A stretch of DNA of 64,000 nt from Oceaniferula spumae. GTDB taxonomy: Bacteria; Verrucomicrobiota; Verrucomicrobiia; Verrucomicrobiales; Akkermansiaceae. Position 1 is the stretch's first letter. The number at the start of each line of letters is the position of its first letter. The position numbers were made by a program, and so were the translations under genes. The stretch lies in NCBI RefSeq assembly GCF_042849255.1, contig NZ_AP026866.1, forward strand, positions 1,550,001 through 1,614,000. Reading direction: 5' to 3'. The notes under the pieces were generated by a model. The model was given only the letters and a program-made list of their open reading frames with translations. It ran no database searches and was not told where the DNA came from. Below are positions 36,332-44,577 of this stretch, one piece after another.

Positions 36332-36363
36332 GAGAGTCGGCCACATGGCCATCTCTCTGACTT
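36332..36363 (+). terminator. Terminator hairpin after PEP-CTERM gene
   Basis: GAGAG-TC-GGCCA and TGGCC-AT-CTCTC form a stem with a 2x2 internal loop (36332-36357), followed shortly by CTTTTTC. Confidence 0.65.
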
Positions 36364-36367
36364 TTTC

Positions 36368-36407
36368 AAATCCGTTTCCACTCATCGCGAGTGCAAACGG
36401 ATTTTTT
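36368..36407 (+). terminator. Strong rho-independent terminator
   Basis: AAATCCGTTT pairs with AAACGGATTT (36368-36377 and 36395-36404). An inner ACTC/GAGT stem adds more pairs. A T-run follows. It separates the PEP-CTERM gene from the sulfatase operon. Confidence 0.85.
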
Positions 36408-36480
36408 GACTCAAAACTTGAGACCCGTCTGCTAGTTTCAGCCAGGTTCTCCGCCTAACATCACCACCTACCAGCTCATC

Positions 36481-37986
36481 ATGCGCATCCCTTTAATACT
36501 CGTCACTTGTTGCTCTTTGATCTCAAGCCTGTCTGCCGCAGAGCGCCCTAACATTTTACTCATTGTCGGTGATGACCACGGCTATGCTGATATTTCGGCC
36601 TATCCCAATGCCCGACCGGACATCAAGACACCGAACCTTGATCGTATCGCCAGAACAGGCACCCTGTTCACTCAGGCCTATGTCACCAGCCCCGTTTGTT
36701 CACCTTCGCGTTGCGGCTATCTCACCGGGCGCATGCAGAACGAATGGGCTCCCAAAGGTGGCTGGTCGCCACGCCTGCCCAAGAACGTCAAACACATCGC
36801 CGAATATCTCAAGGAAGCAGGATACGCCACCGCCATGGTGGGTAAAAACGACTTCGGCCAGCCGGCAGGATCTAACAATAACCGCGAGAATCCCACCAAC
36901 CACGGATTCGATCAATTCTTCGGCTTTAACGCCCACGCGCACGATTTCTATCTCCACTCACAGGAAATCACCGACACGGTAAAACCCAAGTGGCCTACCG
37001 ATGCCAGCGCGCACCTTGGTAAGTTTGCCGACAGCCAATCGGACAGCCAGTTTAGCACCGTCGAAAAAGACCAATGGCAAACCGAGCTGTTCACGGACAA
37101 ATCCATCGAATACCTCACCGAGCGCTCTAAGAAGAAGCAGCCCTTTTTCCTCTACCTTTCCCACGCCTCGGTTCACGCCCTGATTCACCAAGCCCCCAAA
37201 CGTTACCTCGACGAGGTAGGTGTGCCCGAACTCCCGAACTACGATCCAAAGACCAATACGAAAGAGAATCCGGCAAACTACAAAACCTATTACTACAACT
37301 ACTCACGCCCATTCCCGCAGGTTCCCAAAGGTCTGATAGCCGATGAGGACATGCGCAAATATTACCGCGCACACCTTAAGGCGTATGACGATCAGATCGG
37401 ACGCCTGCTCGATTCCCTCGAACAACTCGGACTCGCCAAAAACACCATCGTCATTTACTTCTCCGACAATGGTGGCGAAGCTTTCACCGGAGCCAACAAT
37501 CAGCCGCTTTCCGGTTGCAAATACACCACCTTCGAGGGCGGTATCCGTGTGCCGATGATGATCTCCTGGCCGAACCATATTCCGGCAGGAAAAACCTACA
37601 CCAACATTGCCTCGGCTCTCGACATCGTTCCGACGATTCTTGAGGCGACGGACATCAAAGGTTCACCCGAGCTCCGCGGTCACTCGTTGATCAAGCCCTT
37701 GAACGACAACACACCGATCGTCAAAAACCGCACGCTTTTCTGGCGCTTCAACAAACAGTGGGCGGTTCGTAAAGGCGATTGGAAACTCGTCCTGACTGGC
37801 AAAAACCAAAAACACACCTCCCAGATTGTCCTGAACAAGAAGGTGCTCGGCAAAGTGGCACTTTTCAATCTCGCCGATGACCCTGCCGAAATGCACGACC
37901 TCAGCGAAAGCACCGACCCAAAAATTGTGGCCATCAAAAACGATCTGCAAAAAAGTTTCAATGCATGGGAGGTATCCAACAAATAA
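36481..37986 (+). CDS. Secreted sulfatase (Cys-type)
   Basis: 501 residues with a signal peptide (ending SLSAA). It has ILLIVGDDHGYAD (metal-binding Asp pair), the formylglycine motif CSPSRCGYLTG, GKNDFGQP, FLYLSHASVHA, and IVIYFSDNGGEAFTG (second metal set). The active Cys becomes formylglycine by an anaerobic or FGE-type enzyme, which is not in the window. It would cleave sulfate esters from polysaccharides. It is the first gene of a two-sulfatase operon; the next starts 15 bp later. Decayed relatives lie nearby. Confidence 0.94.
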   Translation: MRIPLILVTCCSLISSLSAAERPNILLIVGDDHGYADISAYPNARPDIKTPNLDRIARTGTLFTQAYVTSPVCSPSRCGYLTGRMQNEWAPKGGWSPRLPKNVKHIAEYLKEAGYATAMVGKNDFGQPAGSNNNRENPTNHGFDQFFGFNAHAHDFYLHSQEITDTVKPKWPTDASAHLGKFADSQSDSQFSTVEKDQWQTELFTDKSIEYLTERSKKKQPFFLYLSHASVHALIHQAPKRYLDEVGVPELPNYDPKTNTKENPANYKTYYYNYSRPFPQVPKGLIADEDMRKYYRAHLKAYDDQIGRLLDSLEQLGLAKNTIVIYFSDNGGEAFTGANNQPLSGCKYTTFEGGIRVPMMISWPNHIPAGKTYTNIASALDIVPTILEATDIKGSPELRGHSLIKPLNDNTPIVKNRTLFWRFNKQWAVRKGDWKLVLTGKNQKHTSQIVLNKKVLGKVALFNLADDPAEMHDLSESTDPKIVAIKNDLQKSFNAWEVSNK

Positions 37987-38001
37987 CGACCTCTGCAACG
38001 A

Positions 38002-39777
38002 ATGACAACTAACAGAATTATCTCCGCCATGCCCAAGCTCCTTTCCTTCATACTCGGCGCAGTTCTCACAGCCCCGGTTCTCGTCGCGGCGCCCTCCTCG
38101 ACCAAACCTAACATCATCTTCATCATGACCGACGATGTCGGGTATGAAACCGTCTCCTACAACAAAGCCCTCAACTTCAAGACGCCGAACATTGATCGGC
38201 TAAGCACTGAGAGCACCGTATTCACCCAGGCCGACGCCACACCGCTCTGCTGTCCGACCCGCACCCGCGTCGTCAGCGGCCAATACACCTACCGGAACTA
38301 CATCGGTTGGGACGGAAAGATCAAAAAGACAGCCCCTTTCATTGCCGAGAAACTTAAATCCGCTGGTTACGCGACCGCCGCTATGGGCAAGTGGCATCTG
38401 GGCGACAAAAAATCGCCGGCCCGCATGGGCTTTGACGAGCATTGCCTTTTCTGGCTTCAGGGCATGAGCCAGAGCGACATGATGAAGTTCGCTTATCGCA
38501 ACGCGCCCTATCTGCACAACGGTAAAATAGTCCGCGCACCCTACGGCCCGGACTTGGCCAATGAGCAAGCGCGCGCCTTTATCAAAAAAAACAAAGACCG
38601 CCCCTTCTTTCTCTACTACACGCCATGGCTGTGCCACAACCCCTTCGAACCCACCCCTGACAGCAAGGACCAAAACTGCACCGACTGGCAGACCAACTTC
38701 GAAGACATGGTCGCCTACACCGATAAACTCGTCGGAAAAATCGTTAAGGAACTCAAGGACCAAGGCATCTACGAAAATACCGTCATTGTTTACACGGGAG
38801 ACAACGGCACCAAAACATGCGCCCACATCATGGAGGACGGCACTGTTATCTACGGCGGTAAAGGAACGCAAACCATCGATGGTTGCCACGTTCCTTTATT
38901 AGTCAAAACCGACGGCACCCACCGCACGCTGGATAACCTCATCGACTTCGCCGACTTCTACGCCACCTTCGCCGATCTCGCCGGCGTGCCTGCCAAAGAC
39001 ATCGATCCAACCATCGACGGTGTCAGCTTCGCGCCCCTCCTGCGCGGAGAAACTAAAACCCTCCGATCTCATCTCTTTTCTTTCTTTAGGGGCGGCGCCT
39101 TTGTCCGCAACCAGCACTACAAATACTATATCGACCAACGCATCTACGACCTCGTAGCCGATCCGCGCGAAAACCAGCCCTTCTACCCGGAAAGCGACAC
39201 CCCAGAGACCGCCAAAGCAAGAAAAGCACTGCACGCCGAAATGACTGAAATCATTCAAGGCGAGCGCTTCAAAAATGCCGTCCATCGCAAGGAGCTGCTA
39301 AAAACATTCGAGCGCTACCAGAAGCCAGCACAAAGCCGGATCCTAGGCTCCCGTGACTTCGATGGCATTACAGCCGCCGCAAAATCCGTCAGCTGGGATC
39401 TCGACATGACTCCCTATCTAACCGACAAGAACTCCACTTACCGTCTGAGATTTTCCCGCTCCTACAGAACCAAAAACTCGCACCTAATTTACTCCAATGC
39501 CCGGATCAAAAAAGTGCGCGTTCTATGCGACGGCAAAGAAGTCTTCAGCCGACAACCCACTACCGCAACACTAACCACTCGTCCTAAGGCGAAGGTCATC
39601 AACCCGATGGTCGATTTCATCTACGACGAATCGAAAGCGAGAGTCGGTCTCAAAGGATTGAACATCCCCGAAGGAACAAAAACCATCACCCTCAAGATCG
39701 ACGCCGATCTCACCAACCCGGGCAACCAATGGGGAGATCGCATCCGCCTCTACACTTTCTTGGAGAAGATGGATTAG
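38002..39777 (+). CDS. Secreted sulfatase with C-terminal beta-sandwich module
   Basis: 591 residues; the signal can start at M1 or at MPKLLSFILGAVL (ATG 38029). N-terminal metal motif IIFIMTDDVGYET, active-site CCPTRTRVVSGQ (Cys-type), MGKWHLGDK, LYYTPWLCHNP and VIVYTGDNGTKT. After the catalytic domain (about residue 430) comes a C-terminal module (DFDGITAAAKSVSWDL to the end) that looks like a carbohydrate-binding beta-sandwich. In an operon with the sulfatase just upstream. The extra module may target the enzyme to its polysaccharide. Confidence 0.93.
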   Translation: MTTNRIISAMPKLLSFILGAVLTAPVLVAAPSSTKPNIIFIMTDDVGYETVSYNKALNFKTPNIDRLSTESTVFTQADATPLCCPTRTRVVSGQYTYRNYIGWDGKIKKTAPFIAEKLKSAGYATAAMGKWHLGDKKSPARMGFDEHCLFWLQGMSQSDMMKFAYRNAPYLHNGKIVRAPYGPDLANEQARAFIKKNKDRPFFLYYTPWLCHNPFEPTPDSKDQNCTDWQTNFEDMVAYTDKLVGKIVKELKDQGIYENTVIVYTGDNGTKTCAHIMEDGTVIYGGKGTQTIDGCHVPLLVKTDGTHRTLDNLIDFADFYATFADLAGVPAKDIDPTIDGVSFAPLLRGETKTLRSHLFSFFRGGAFVRNQHYKYYIDQRIYDLVADPRENQPFYPESDTPETAKARKALHAEMTEIIQGERFKNAVHRKELLKTFERYQKPAQSRILGSRDFDGITAAAKSVSWDLDMTPYLTDKNSTYRLRFSRSYRTKNSHLIYSNARIKKVRVLCDGKEVFSRQPTTATLTTRPKAKVINPMVDFIYDESKARVGLKGLNIPEGTKTITLKIDADLTNPGNQWGDRIRLYTFLEKMD

Positions 39778-39910
39778 TTTATCCTACCGCAAGAAGCCTC
39801 CGCACCAAGCATTGAGTATTCGCCTAGACAATGATTGGCGAACTGCATTGCACATGCGGTTCCTGGTAAGTCTACATGCTCCCTGGCTAACCTGTTTGAA
39901 TCATCAAAAA

Positions 39911-39943
39911 AGCCTGACCACGTCGAACGTGATCAGGCTTTTG
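39911..39943. terminator. Bidirectional terminator between convergent genes
   Basis: GCCTGA (39913-39918), then CACGT/ACGTG and TCAGGC (39934-39939) make a long stem with one mismatch. A-run on the left and T-run on the right let it serve both the sulfatase operon (plus) and the PEP-CTERM gene (minus). Confidence 0.85.
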
Positions 39944-39970
39944 CTTAGAGCTTTAATGAATCTTTAACGA

Positions 39971-40672
39971 CTAGCGACGGCGGCGCAGAATCATTGTCAG
40001 TCCGGCGAGGCCAAGCAGAACGGTGGAAGATGGTTCCGGCACCGCGATGATGTTAAATCCGATACCATTGAGTCGGGTGCCGTTGGTTCCTGAAACTGTT
40101 CCAGATGCAATTCCAGAGGCAGAGTTCCAATCGCTATTGGCAGGGTTCACATTGAAATTCGCGGTAGCTGCCCAAGAATCGAAAGAAAAATTGCTACCGT
40201 CCAATCCTCCGGTGCCGCCAGACGTGCCTAAAACCGTGAAACCGGAGATGGCAAACGTAATCGTTTCTCCTGATTCAAGTCTTGTGATGTCGGTGCCACC
40301 ACCATTCGAGGCATTATCCACAACCCAGCCCTTCGCGCCTGTAGGAGGTGAGCCGCCGTTGACGATCAAGCCATCTCCTGCACTTGCGGTCAGGCTCAAG
40401 TTGAACGCGATATCGATGTCTGTCGCACCGGCAAATTCAGCAGAAAGATCAAGGTTATTGAGCGTGACGGTATAAGTTTGAGTATTGACCGCGGAACTAC
40501 TGTTGACGGGGATGCCGGGATTGGAAGCAGAGCCAGAGCCTCCGAAGGAACTGGCTATGACGAGAGTGCCGGTAGCATCGTTAGTTACGTTGACCGTTGT
40601 CGCGATGGTGGCCGCTGAGGCCGAACCGAGGGTTAGGGCGACGGCGGTCAGGATATGTGGGATAGGTTTCAT
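39971..40672 (-). CDS. PEP-CTERM protein of unknown function
   Basis: 233 residues from ATG at 40672 (signal MKPIPHILTAVALTLGSASA); longer starts upstream lack a signal. The beta-rich body (VTNDATGTLVIASSFGGSGS, VTLNNLDLSAEFAGATDIDI) carries no enzyme motif. C-terminal AVPEPSSTVLLGLAGLTMI plus RRRR is the exosortase tail. A GAGGTG/CACCTC dyad lies upstream at 40725-40741. Confidence 0.86.
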   Translation of the reverse strand: MKPIPHILTAVALTLGSASAATIATTVNVTNDATGTLVIASSFGGSGSASNPGIPVNSSSAVNTQTYTVTLNNLDLSAEFAGATDIDIAFNLSLTASAGDGLIVNGGSPPTGAKGWVVDNASNGGGTDITRLESGETITFAISGFTVLGTSGGTGGLDGSNFSFDSWAATANFNVNPANSDWNSASGIASGTVSGTNGTRLNGIGFNIIAVPEPSSTVLLGLAGLTMILRRRR

Positions 40673-40724
40673 GTGTTTGTAATTTCTATTATTCATTATG
40701 TTAATGAACTGGTTTAGCTCAGGC

Positions 40725-40741
40725 GAGGTGGCGATCACCTC
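40725..40741. promoter_or_regulatory. Dyad upstream of PEP-CTERM gene
   Basis: GAGGTG and CACCTC flank GCGAT, 53 nt upstream of the PEP-CTERM start. Operator or leader hairpin; nothing in the window identifies the binder. Confidence 0.4.
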
Positions 40742-40825
40742 TTCCCTTATACCTATCGTCAGCGGTTTGTCGCCTGATAAAATGCGACTTATAGCGGTAA
40801 CCACATTGACCACTTTTTAAATGCC

Positions 40826-41011
40826 TTGGCCGTGAAGATAGACATTCGAACGCTCCCACAAAAAATGCGCGGCAGATTGTTTCTCTTCAATCCCGCCGAC
40901 GATCCTGCCAAGTTGCACGACCTCAGCGATAGCACCGATACAAAAATCGTGAATATCAAAAACAACCAGATAATGAGTTCCCACACATGGGGAAAAGCCT
41001 ACAATCAATAA
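40826..41011 (+). pseudogene. Decayed 3' end of a sulfatase gene
   Basis: The translation FNPADDPAKLHDLSDSTDTK, then IVNIKNNQ, matches the C-terminus of the intact sulfatase at 36481 (FNLADDPAEMHDLSESTDPK, then IVAIKNDLQ). The flanking downstream bases also match loosely. Only the last about 55 codons remain; no active site is present. Confidence 0.75.
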
Positions 41012-41099
41012 CCGCCTCCGCAAAGAAGGCGTCATTCTATTTCCTCCAAAGCAAAGCAGCGCTGATTTTCGTTATGGTTGGAGATACCCCATGAGATAC

Positions 41100-42608
41100 T
41101 TATTCGTATTCCCACTTTAAGATCCACGGGTCGCGAGACCTCTGCTGCTCAGCCTTCATTCGCTGCTTCAGCTTCTCGAGCTGATCGGCAAAGGCTGGAT
41201 CTGCGGAGAGATTGCGGTCCTCGTTAGGGTTCTTTTCGATGTCGTAGAGTTCGAACTTCGGACGTCGGATGTAGGACTCGATGCTCCGGTTTCCAAATGT
41301 GGCACCTTCGCCTTTCTGATACTGTGCCTGCCAAGTGGATGCCGCCCAGAGGTCCGAGGCAAAAGGATATGGGAGCGGTGAGGCGATGTTCCAGATCAGT
41401 TTGTATCTGCGACCGATGATGGCGCGCATCGGGTAATACATTTGGATTTCATGAAATGTGTGGGAGGCAAATACCTCATCCCAGCCCTCACTCTTTTCCT
41501 TGCCCAGAAGGCCTAGCCATGAGCGGCCGTGATAGCGGTTAAATTTAGGTCCTCTGTTTTCCCCTTGTCCGACTTTCGGAATCGGGAGGAGTTTTTTCGG
41601 CGCTTGTTTCGCTTCGTCATAACCTCCTGCGGCATCGAGAATCGAGGGAGTGATATCGGCGTGGGAAATCATAGCGTCATTAGTGACTCCACCTTTTTGT
41701 CCAGGCATGCGCACGATGAACGGCACGCGCAATCCAGCTTCGTATACCGTGGTTTTCGCTCCAGGGAAAGCCATGCCGTGATCCGCTGTGTAGATGATCA
41801 TGGTGTTTTCATATTTCCCAGCTTCCTTCAGCGCTTCGATGAGTTTACCTAATGCTTTGTCAGTGCGGGTGCAGCTCTGGTAATACTGGGCGATCTCACG
41901 ACGGCATTCAATGGTGTCAGGAAGGTAGGGAGGCACGATCACCTCGGCCGGATCATAGACGACCTCTTCGGTGCCAGGAAAGGATTTGCCGACGGGCGGA
42001 TTCCCAAACAGGTTCGGTTTGAGTTTCTCCGGAGCGGTTTCATCAATCCCCTTCGAGCGGTGGGGATCGTATGTCCAGAAGTTGAGGAAGAAGGGCTTGT
42101 CGGATTTTTCGTTGATGAACGCTTTGCAGTTTTCCACCCAAGCAGGAGTGTTCGTATCGTGAGCCTTGGGTCGCTTGGCATTGGTGATGAGATATTCATC
42201 GAATTGGTAAACCACCTCTGGTGCGATATGCAGTTTGCCGATGTGAGCGGTGCGGTATCCGTTCGCTCGGAGCTGATTGGGCAGGCTGAGTGCGGCACAA
42301 GCCTTGAACGTATCAAACTTATGGTATGTTTGTGTGTGTCCGTATTGGCCATTAGCATGATTCTGCAAACCGGTGAGAATCACAGAACGGCTTGCAGAGC
42401 AGGAAGCCGTGGTGGCATAGGCATTGGTAAACATCGTGCCTTCTTTGGCAAGCTGGTCGAGTGCCGGAGTCTGGATCACTGGAGACCCGTAGCAACCGGC
42501 GATCGGACTCTGGTCGTCCGTGATGAACAGCACGATGTTAGGTTTGGCAGCGCTGAGGGACGCGAGCCCACATAAGGCAACAGTTAGAGTGAGCAGAGTG
42601 GTTTTCAT
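41100..42608 (-). CDS. Secreted sulfatase (CxAxR-type, heparan N-sulfatase-like)
   Basis: 502 residues with a signal peptide (ending LASLSAA). Metal-binding IVLFITDDQSPIAGCYG, active site SCSASRSVILTG (Cys, with Ala instead of Pro), HIGKLHIAP, FFLNFWTYDPHRS and MIIYTADHGMAFPGAKTT. The overall pattern is like SGSH-type or S1_8-like sulfatases. C-terminal KWEYE. Two inverted repeats lie upstream of its start (42700-42750). A fragment of a close relative remains at 34211. Confidence 0.93.
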   Translation of the reverse strand: MKTTLLTLTVALCGLASLSAAKPNIVLFITDDQSPIAGCYGSPVIQTPALDQLAKEGTMFTNAYATTASCSASRSVILTGLQNHANGQYGHTQTYHKFDTFKACAALSLPNQLRANGYRTAHIGKLHIAPEVVYQFDEYLITNAKRPKAHDTNTPAWVENCKAFINEKSDKPFFLNFWTYDPHRSKGIDETAPEKLKPNLFGNPPVGKSFPGTEEVVYDPAEVIVPPYLPDTIECRREIAQYYQSCTRTDKALGKLIEALKEAGKYENTMIIYTADHGMAFPGAKTTVYEAGLRVPFIVRMPGQKGGVTNDAMISHADITPSILDAAGGYDEAKQAPKKLLPIPKVGQGENRGPKFNRYHGRSWLGLLGKEKSEGWDEVFASHTFHEIQMYYPMRAIIGRRYKLIWNIASPLPYPFASDLWAASTWQAQYQKGEGATFGNRSIESYIRRPKFELYDIEKNPNEDRNLSADPAFADQLEKLKQRMKAEQQRSRDPWILKWEYE

Positions 42609-42699
42609 TTGAGTTGGATCGAGTGATGAATCTGGATTATTACTAACGGGCTATTATCACCTAAAGCATCAAGGCCATGCTCCCGATTTGATGGGATTA

Positions 42700-42730
42700 T
42701 ATGGCTAAATCAAGCTGATTATTAGCCATA
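42700..42730. promoter_or_regulatory. Inverted repeat upstream of sulfatase (1)
   Basis: TATGGCTAA (42700-42708) and TTAGCCATA (42722-42730) are 9-bp arms with a 13-bp spacer, about 92 nt upstream of the sulfatase start. Confidence 0.5.
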
Positions 42731-42731
42731 A

Positions 42732-42750
42732 GTATACCACTTCGGTATAC
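42732..42750. promoter_or_regulatory. Inverted repeat upstream of sulfatase (2)
   Basis: GTATACC (42732-42738) and GGTATAC (42744-42750) flank ACTTC; seen another way, GTATACCAC is directly repeated. Operator-like. It also lies just downstream of the tRNA. Confidence 0.5.
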
Positions 42751-42804
42751 CACCCCTTAAAAATTCACACTCTAAAAACTCCGGAAACCCTTTATCTATA
42801 AAGG

Positions 42805-42878
<74 letters not shown>

Positions 42879-42893
42879 CTTGAATTCGGCGCG

Positions 42894-42921
42894 AATATAG
42901 CCACCGACTGCATCTTGACAA
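42894..42921 (-). promoter_or_regulatory. Promoter of the CAU tRNA
   Basis: On the minus strand TTGTCA (42921-42916) and TATATT (42899-42894) are separated by 16 nt. The tRNA begins at 42878, about 16 nt downstream of the -10. Confidence 0.65.
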
Positions 42922-42986
42922 TGCCATATTGAACGAATCTTAGGCATCAGCATTTGTAGAATGGCTTCACGATGGATTTACCAACC

Positions 42987-43016
42987 TTGACATAACACCT
43001 GTCGCCGATGTTACAT
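42987..43016 (+). promoter_or_regulatory. Promoter of the metallopeptidase gene
   Basis: TTGACA (42987-42992), 18-bp spacer, TTACAT (43011-43016), 23 nt before the ATG at 43039. Confidence 0.5.
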
Positions 43017-43038
43017 CATGAAGTAACTGATTTTAATT

Positions 43039-43968
43039 ATGCGCTGGAAAGGTAGAAAACAAAGCACCAACGTCGAAGATCGGCGGGGAACCACCGTTCG
43101 TGGTGGAGGAGGCGGACCCGTTGCAGGTGGTGCCATAGGCAGCCTGTTGTTCGCCTTGTTTCGTCGCGGCAGTGGTAAGACCAAGCTGATTCTGATCGTA
43201 GGTGTGATCGCCGCTTGCTTCATGTTCAAAATCAATCCGCTGAGTTTGTTCATGTCGACTCCTGGTGGTGGCAGTGGCCAGGTGGTCAGTAATAAAAATT
43301 ACAAACCGAGCGCCAAGGACCAGGAGATGTTCGAATATCTCAGCACCCTCAAAAGCGATAACGAAATCATCTGGAAGAAAATCCTAGCGGCTGAGGGCAT
43401 GCAATACCGGCCTGCCAAAATGGTCATTTACAGAGAAAAAACCACCACCCCCGGTGGCATCGCAGACGCCAGAATGGGGCCTTTCTACCTCCCCGCCAAT
43501 GAGACGGTTTATATTGACCCCTCGTTTTTCCGCGAACTCGAAGAACGCTTTGGCGCCAAAGGTGATTTCGCCCAAGCCTACGTCATTGCTCACGAAGTCG
43601 GCCACCATATCCAGAAACTGCTCGGGCTGACCGATAAAGTCCACAGCCAGCAAGGCCGGATTTCCAAAGAGGAATACAATAAGCTCTCTGTCCGACTCGA
43701 GCTCCAGGCAGATTTCCTTGCCGGTGTCTTCGCGCATCACGCCCAAGAGAAATTCAACTTCCTTGAAACTGGAGATATTGAGGAAGCAATGCGATGCGCG
43801 GAAGCCATCGGTGACGACCGCATCCAGCAACAATCCCAAGGCCACGTGCAACCTGACCTTTTCACCCACGGCACCTCAGCTCAGCGCAAGCGCTGGTTTA
43901 TGCGTGGTTATCAGAGCGGTCGGATAAACGATGGGAATACCTTCAATGTCCGATACGAAGACCTGTAA
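43039..43968 (+). CDS. Membrane-anchored neutral zinc metallopeptidase (YpfJ family)
   Basis: 309 residues. The N-terminal MRWKGRKQSTNVEDRRG with a Gly-rich stretch is the YpfJ (PF04228) opening. One membrane helix (LILIVGVIAACFMF) follows. The catalytic HExxH is in YVIAHEVGHHIQ; the downstream RLELQADFLAGVFAHHA carries the third-ligand region. C-terminal KRWFMRGYQSGRIND. The substrate is not known. Confidence 0.95.
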   Translation: MRWKGRKQSTNVEDRRGTTVRGGGGGPVAGGAIGSLLFALFRRGSGKTKLILIVGVIAACFMFKINPLSLFMSTPGGGSGQVVSNKNYKPSAKDQEMFEYLSTLKSDNEIIWKKILAAEGMQYRPAKMVIYREKTTTPGGIADARMGPFYLPANETVYIDPSFFRELEERFGAKGDFAQAYVIAHEVGHHIQKLLGLTDKVHSQQGRISKEEYNKLSVRLELQADFLAGVFAHHAQEKFNFLETGDIEEAMRCAEAIGDDRIQQQSQGHVQPDLFTHGTSAQRKRWFMRGYQSGRINDGNTFNVRYEDL

Positions 43969-44028
43969 GCTCTGCTGCCACGGCTATGCCGTCTTGACCT
44001 CCTGCTGAATATCACCAAGGATAACGGC

Positions 44029-44550
44029 ATGTGGAAATCTCTGATCTTACTTCTGCCCGCCCTCACAGCTTTACTGCTAAACTCCTGCTCAGACAGTGGC
44101 GGAAGTCTCGGCAACCCGACCTACGGTCCACCTAACATGGGCGGCCCCACAGTCGCTGAACGAAATGCCCAGATCGCCAGCGAGCCAACAGGTGATTTCT
44201 ATTACGGACGTCGATATTACGTGCAGAAAACACGCTTCTGGGGATACCTGCGGAAACCACGCCAGAGTGCCAGCAGCGCTCAACTTGTGATTTTCAACGA
44301 GAGCCGCAAACGCAACCCTGACCGCCTGCCAGAGAACGGTCCAGTTGGACAACGATACGGTTACGATCAGAACTACGAATACCGCATCCGCGGTTACTTC
44401 ACTGGCAAGAAAGCCTATGAGGTGAACTCAAATCAAATTCTCCCCGAGTTCATGCTCACCGGCTACGAAGTGGTCGATAAGCAACCCGGCTGGTTGTTCA
44501 GCCCAAAGGATCATTACAATCCTGAAAGCTTCACTCTCACCCGCCGATAA
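44029..44550 (+). CDS. Putative lipoprotein of unknown function
   Basis: 173 residues. Signal MWKSLILLLPALTALLLNSC with a lipobox LLNSC. The mature protein contains TVAERNAQIASEPTGDFYYG and FTGKKAYEVNSNQILPEFML. I do not recognise a domain. Weak SD AAGGA upstream. It sits between the metallopeptidase and polX genes on the same strand; no functional link is evident. Confidence 0.85.
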   Translation: MWKSLILLLPALTALLLNSCSDSGGSLGNPTYGPPNMGGPTVAERNAQIASEPTGDFYYGRRYYVQKTRFWGYLRKPRQSASSAQLVIFNESRKRNPDRLPENGPVGQRYGYDQNYEYRIRGYFTGKKAYEVNSNQILPEFMLTGYEVVDKQPGWLFSPKDHYNPESFTLTRR

Positions 44551-44577
44551 CCCATCTCACACACCATATCTTTTCCC

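Noticed and set aside
38200..38889. Open frame of 229 codons opposite the second sulfatase
   Set aside because: Antisense shadow of a conserved sulfatase with all its motifs intact.
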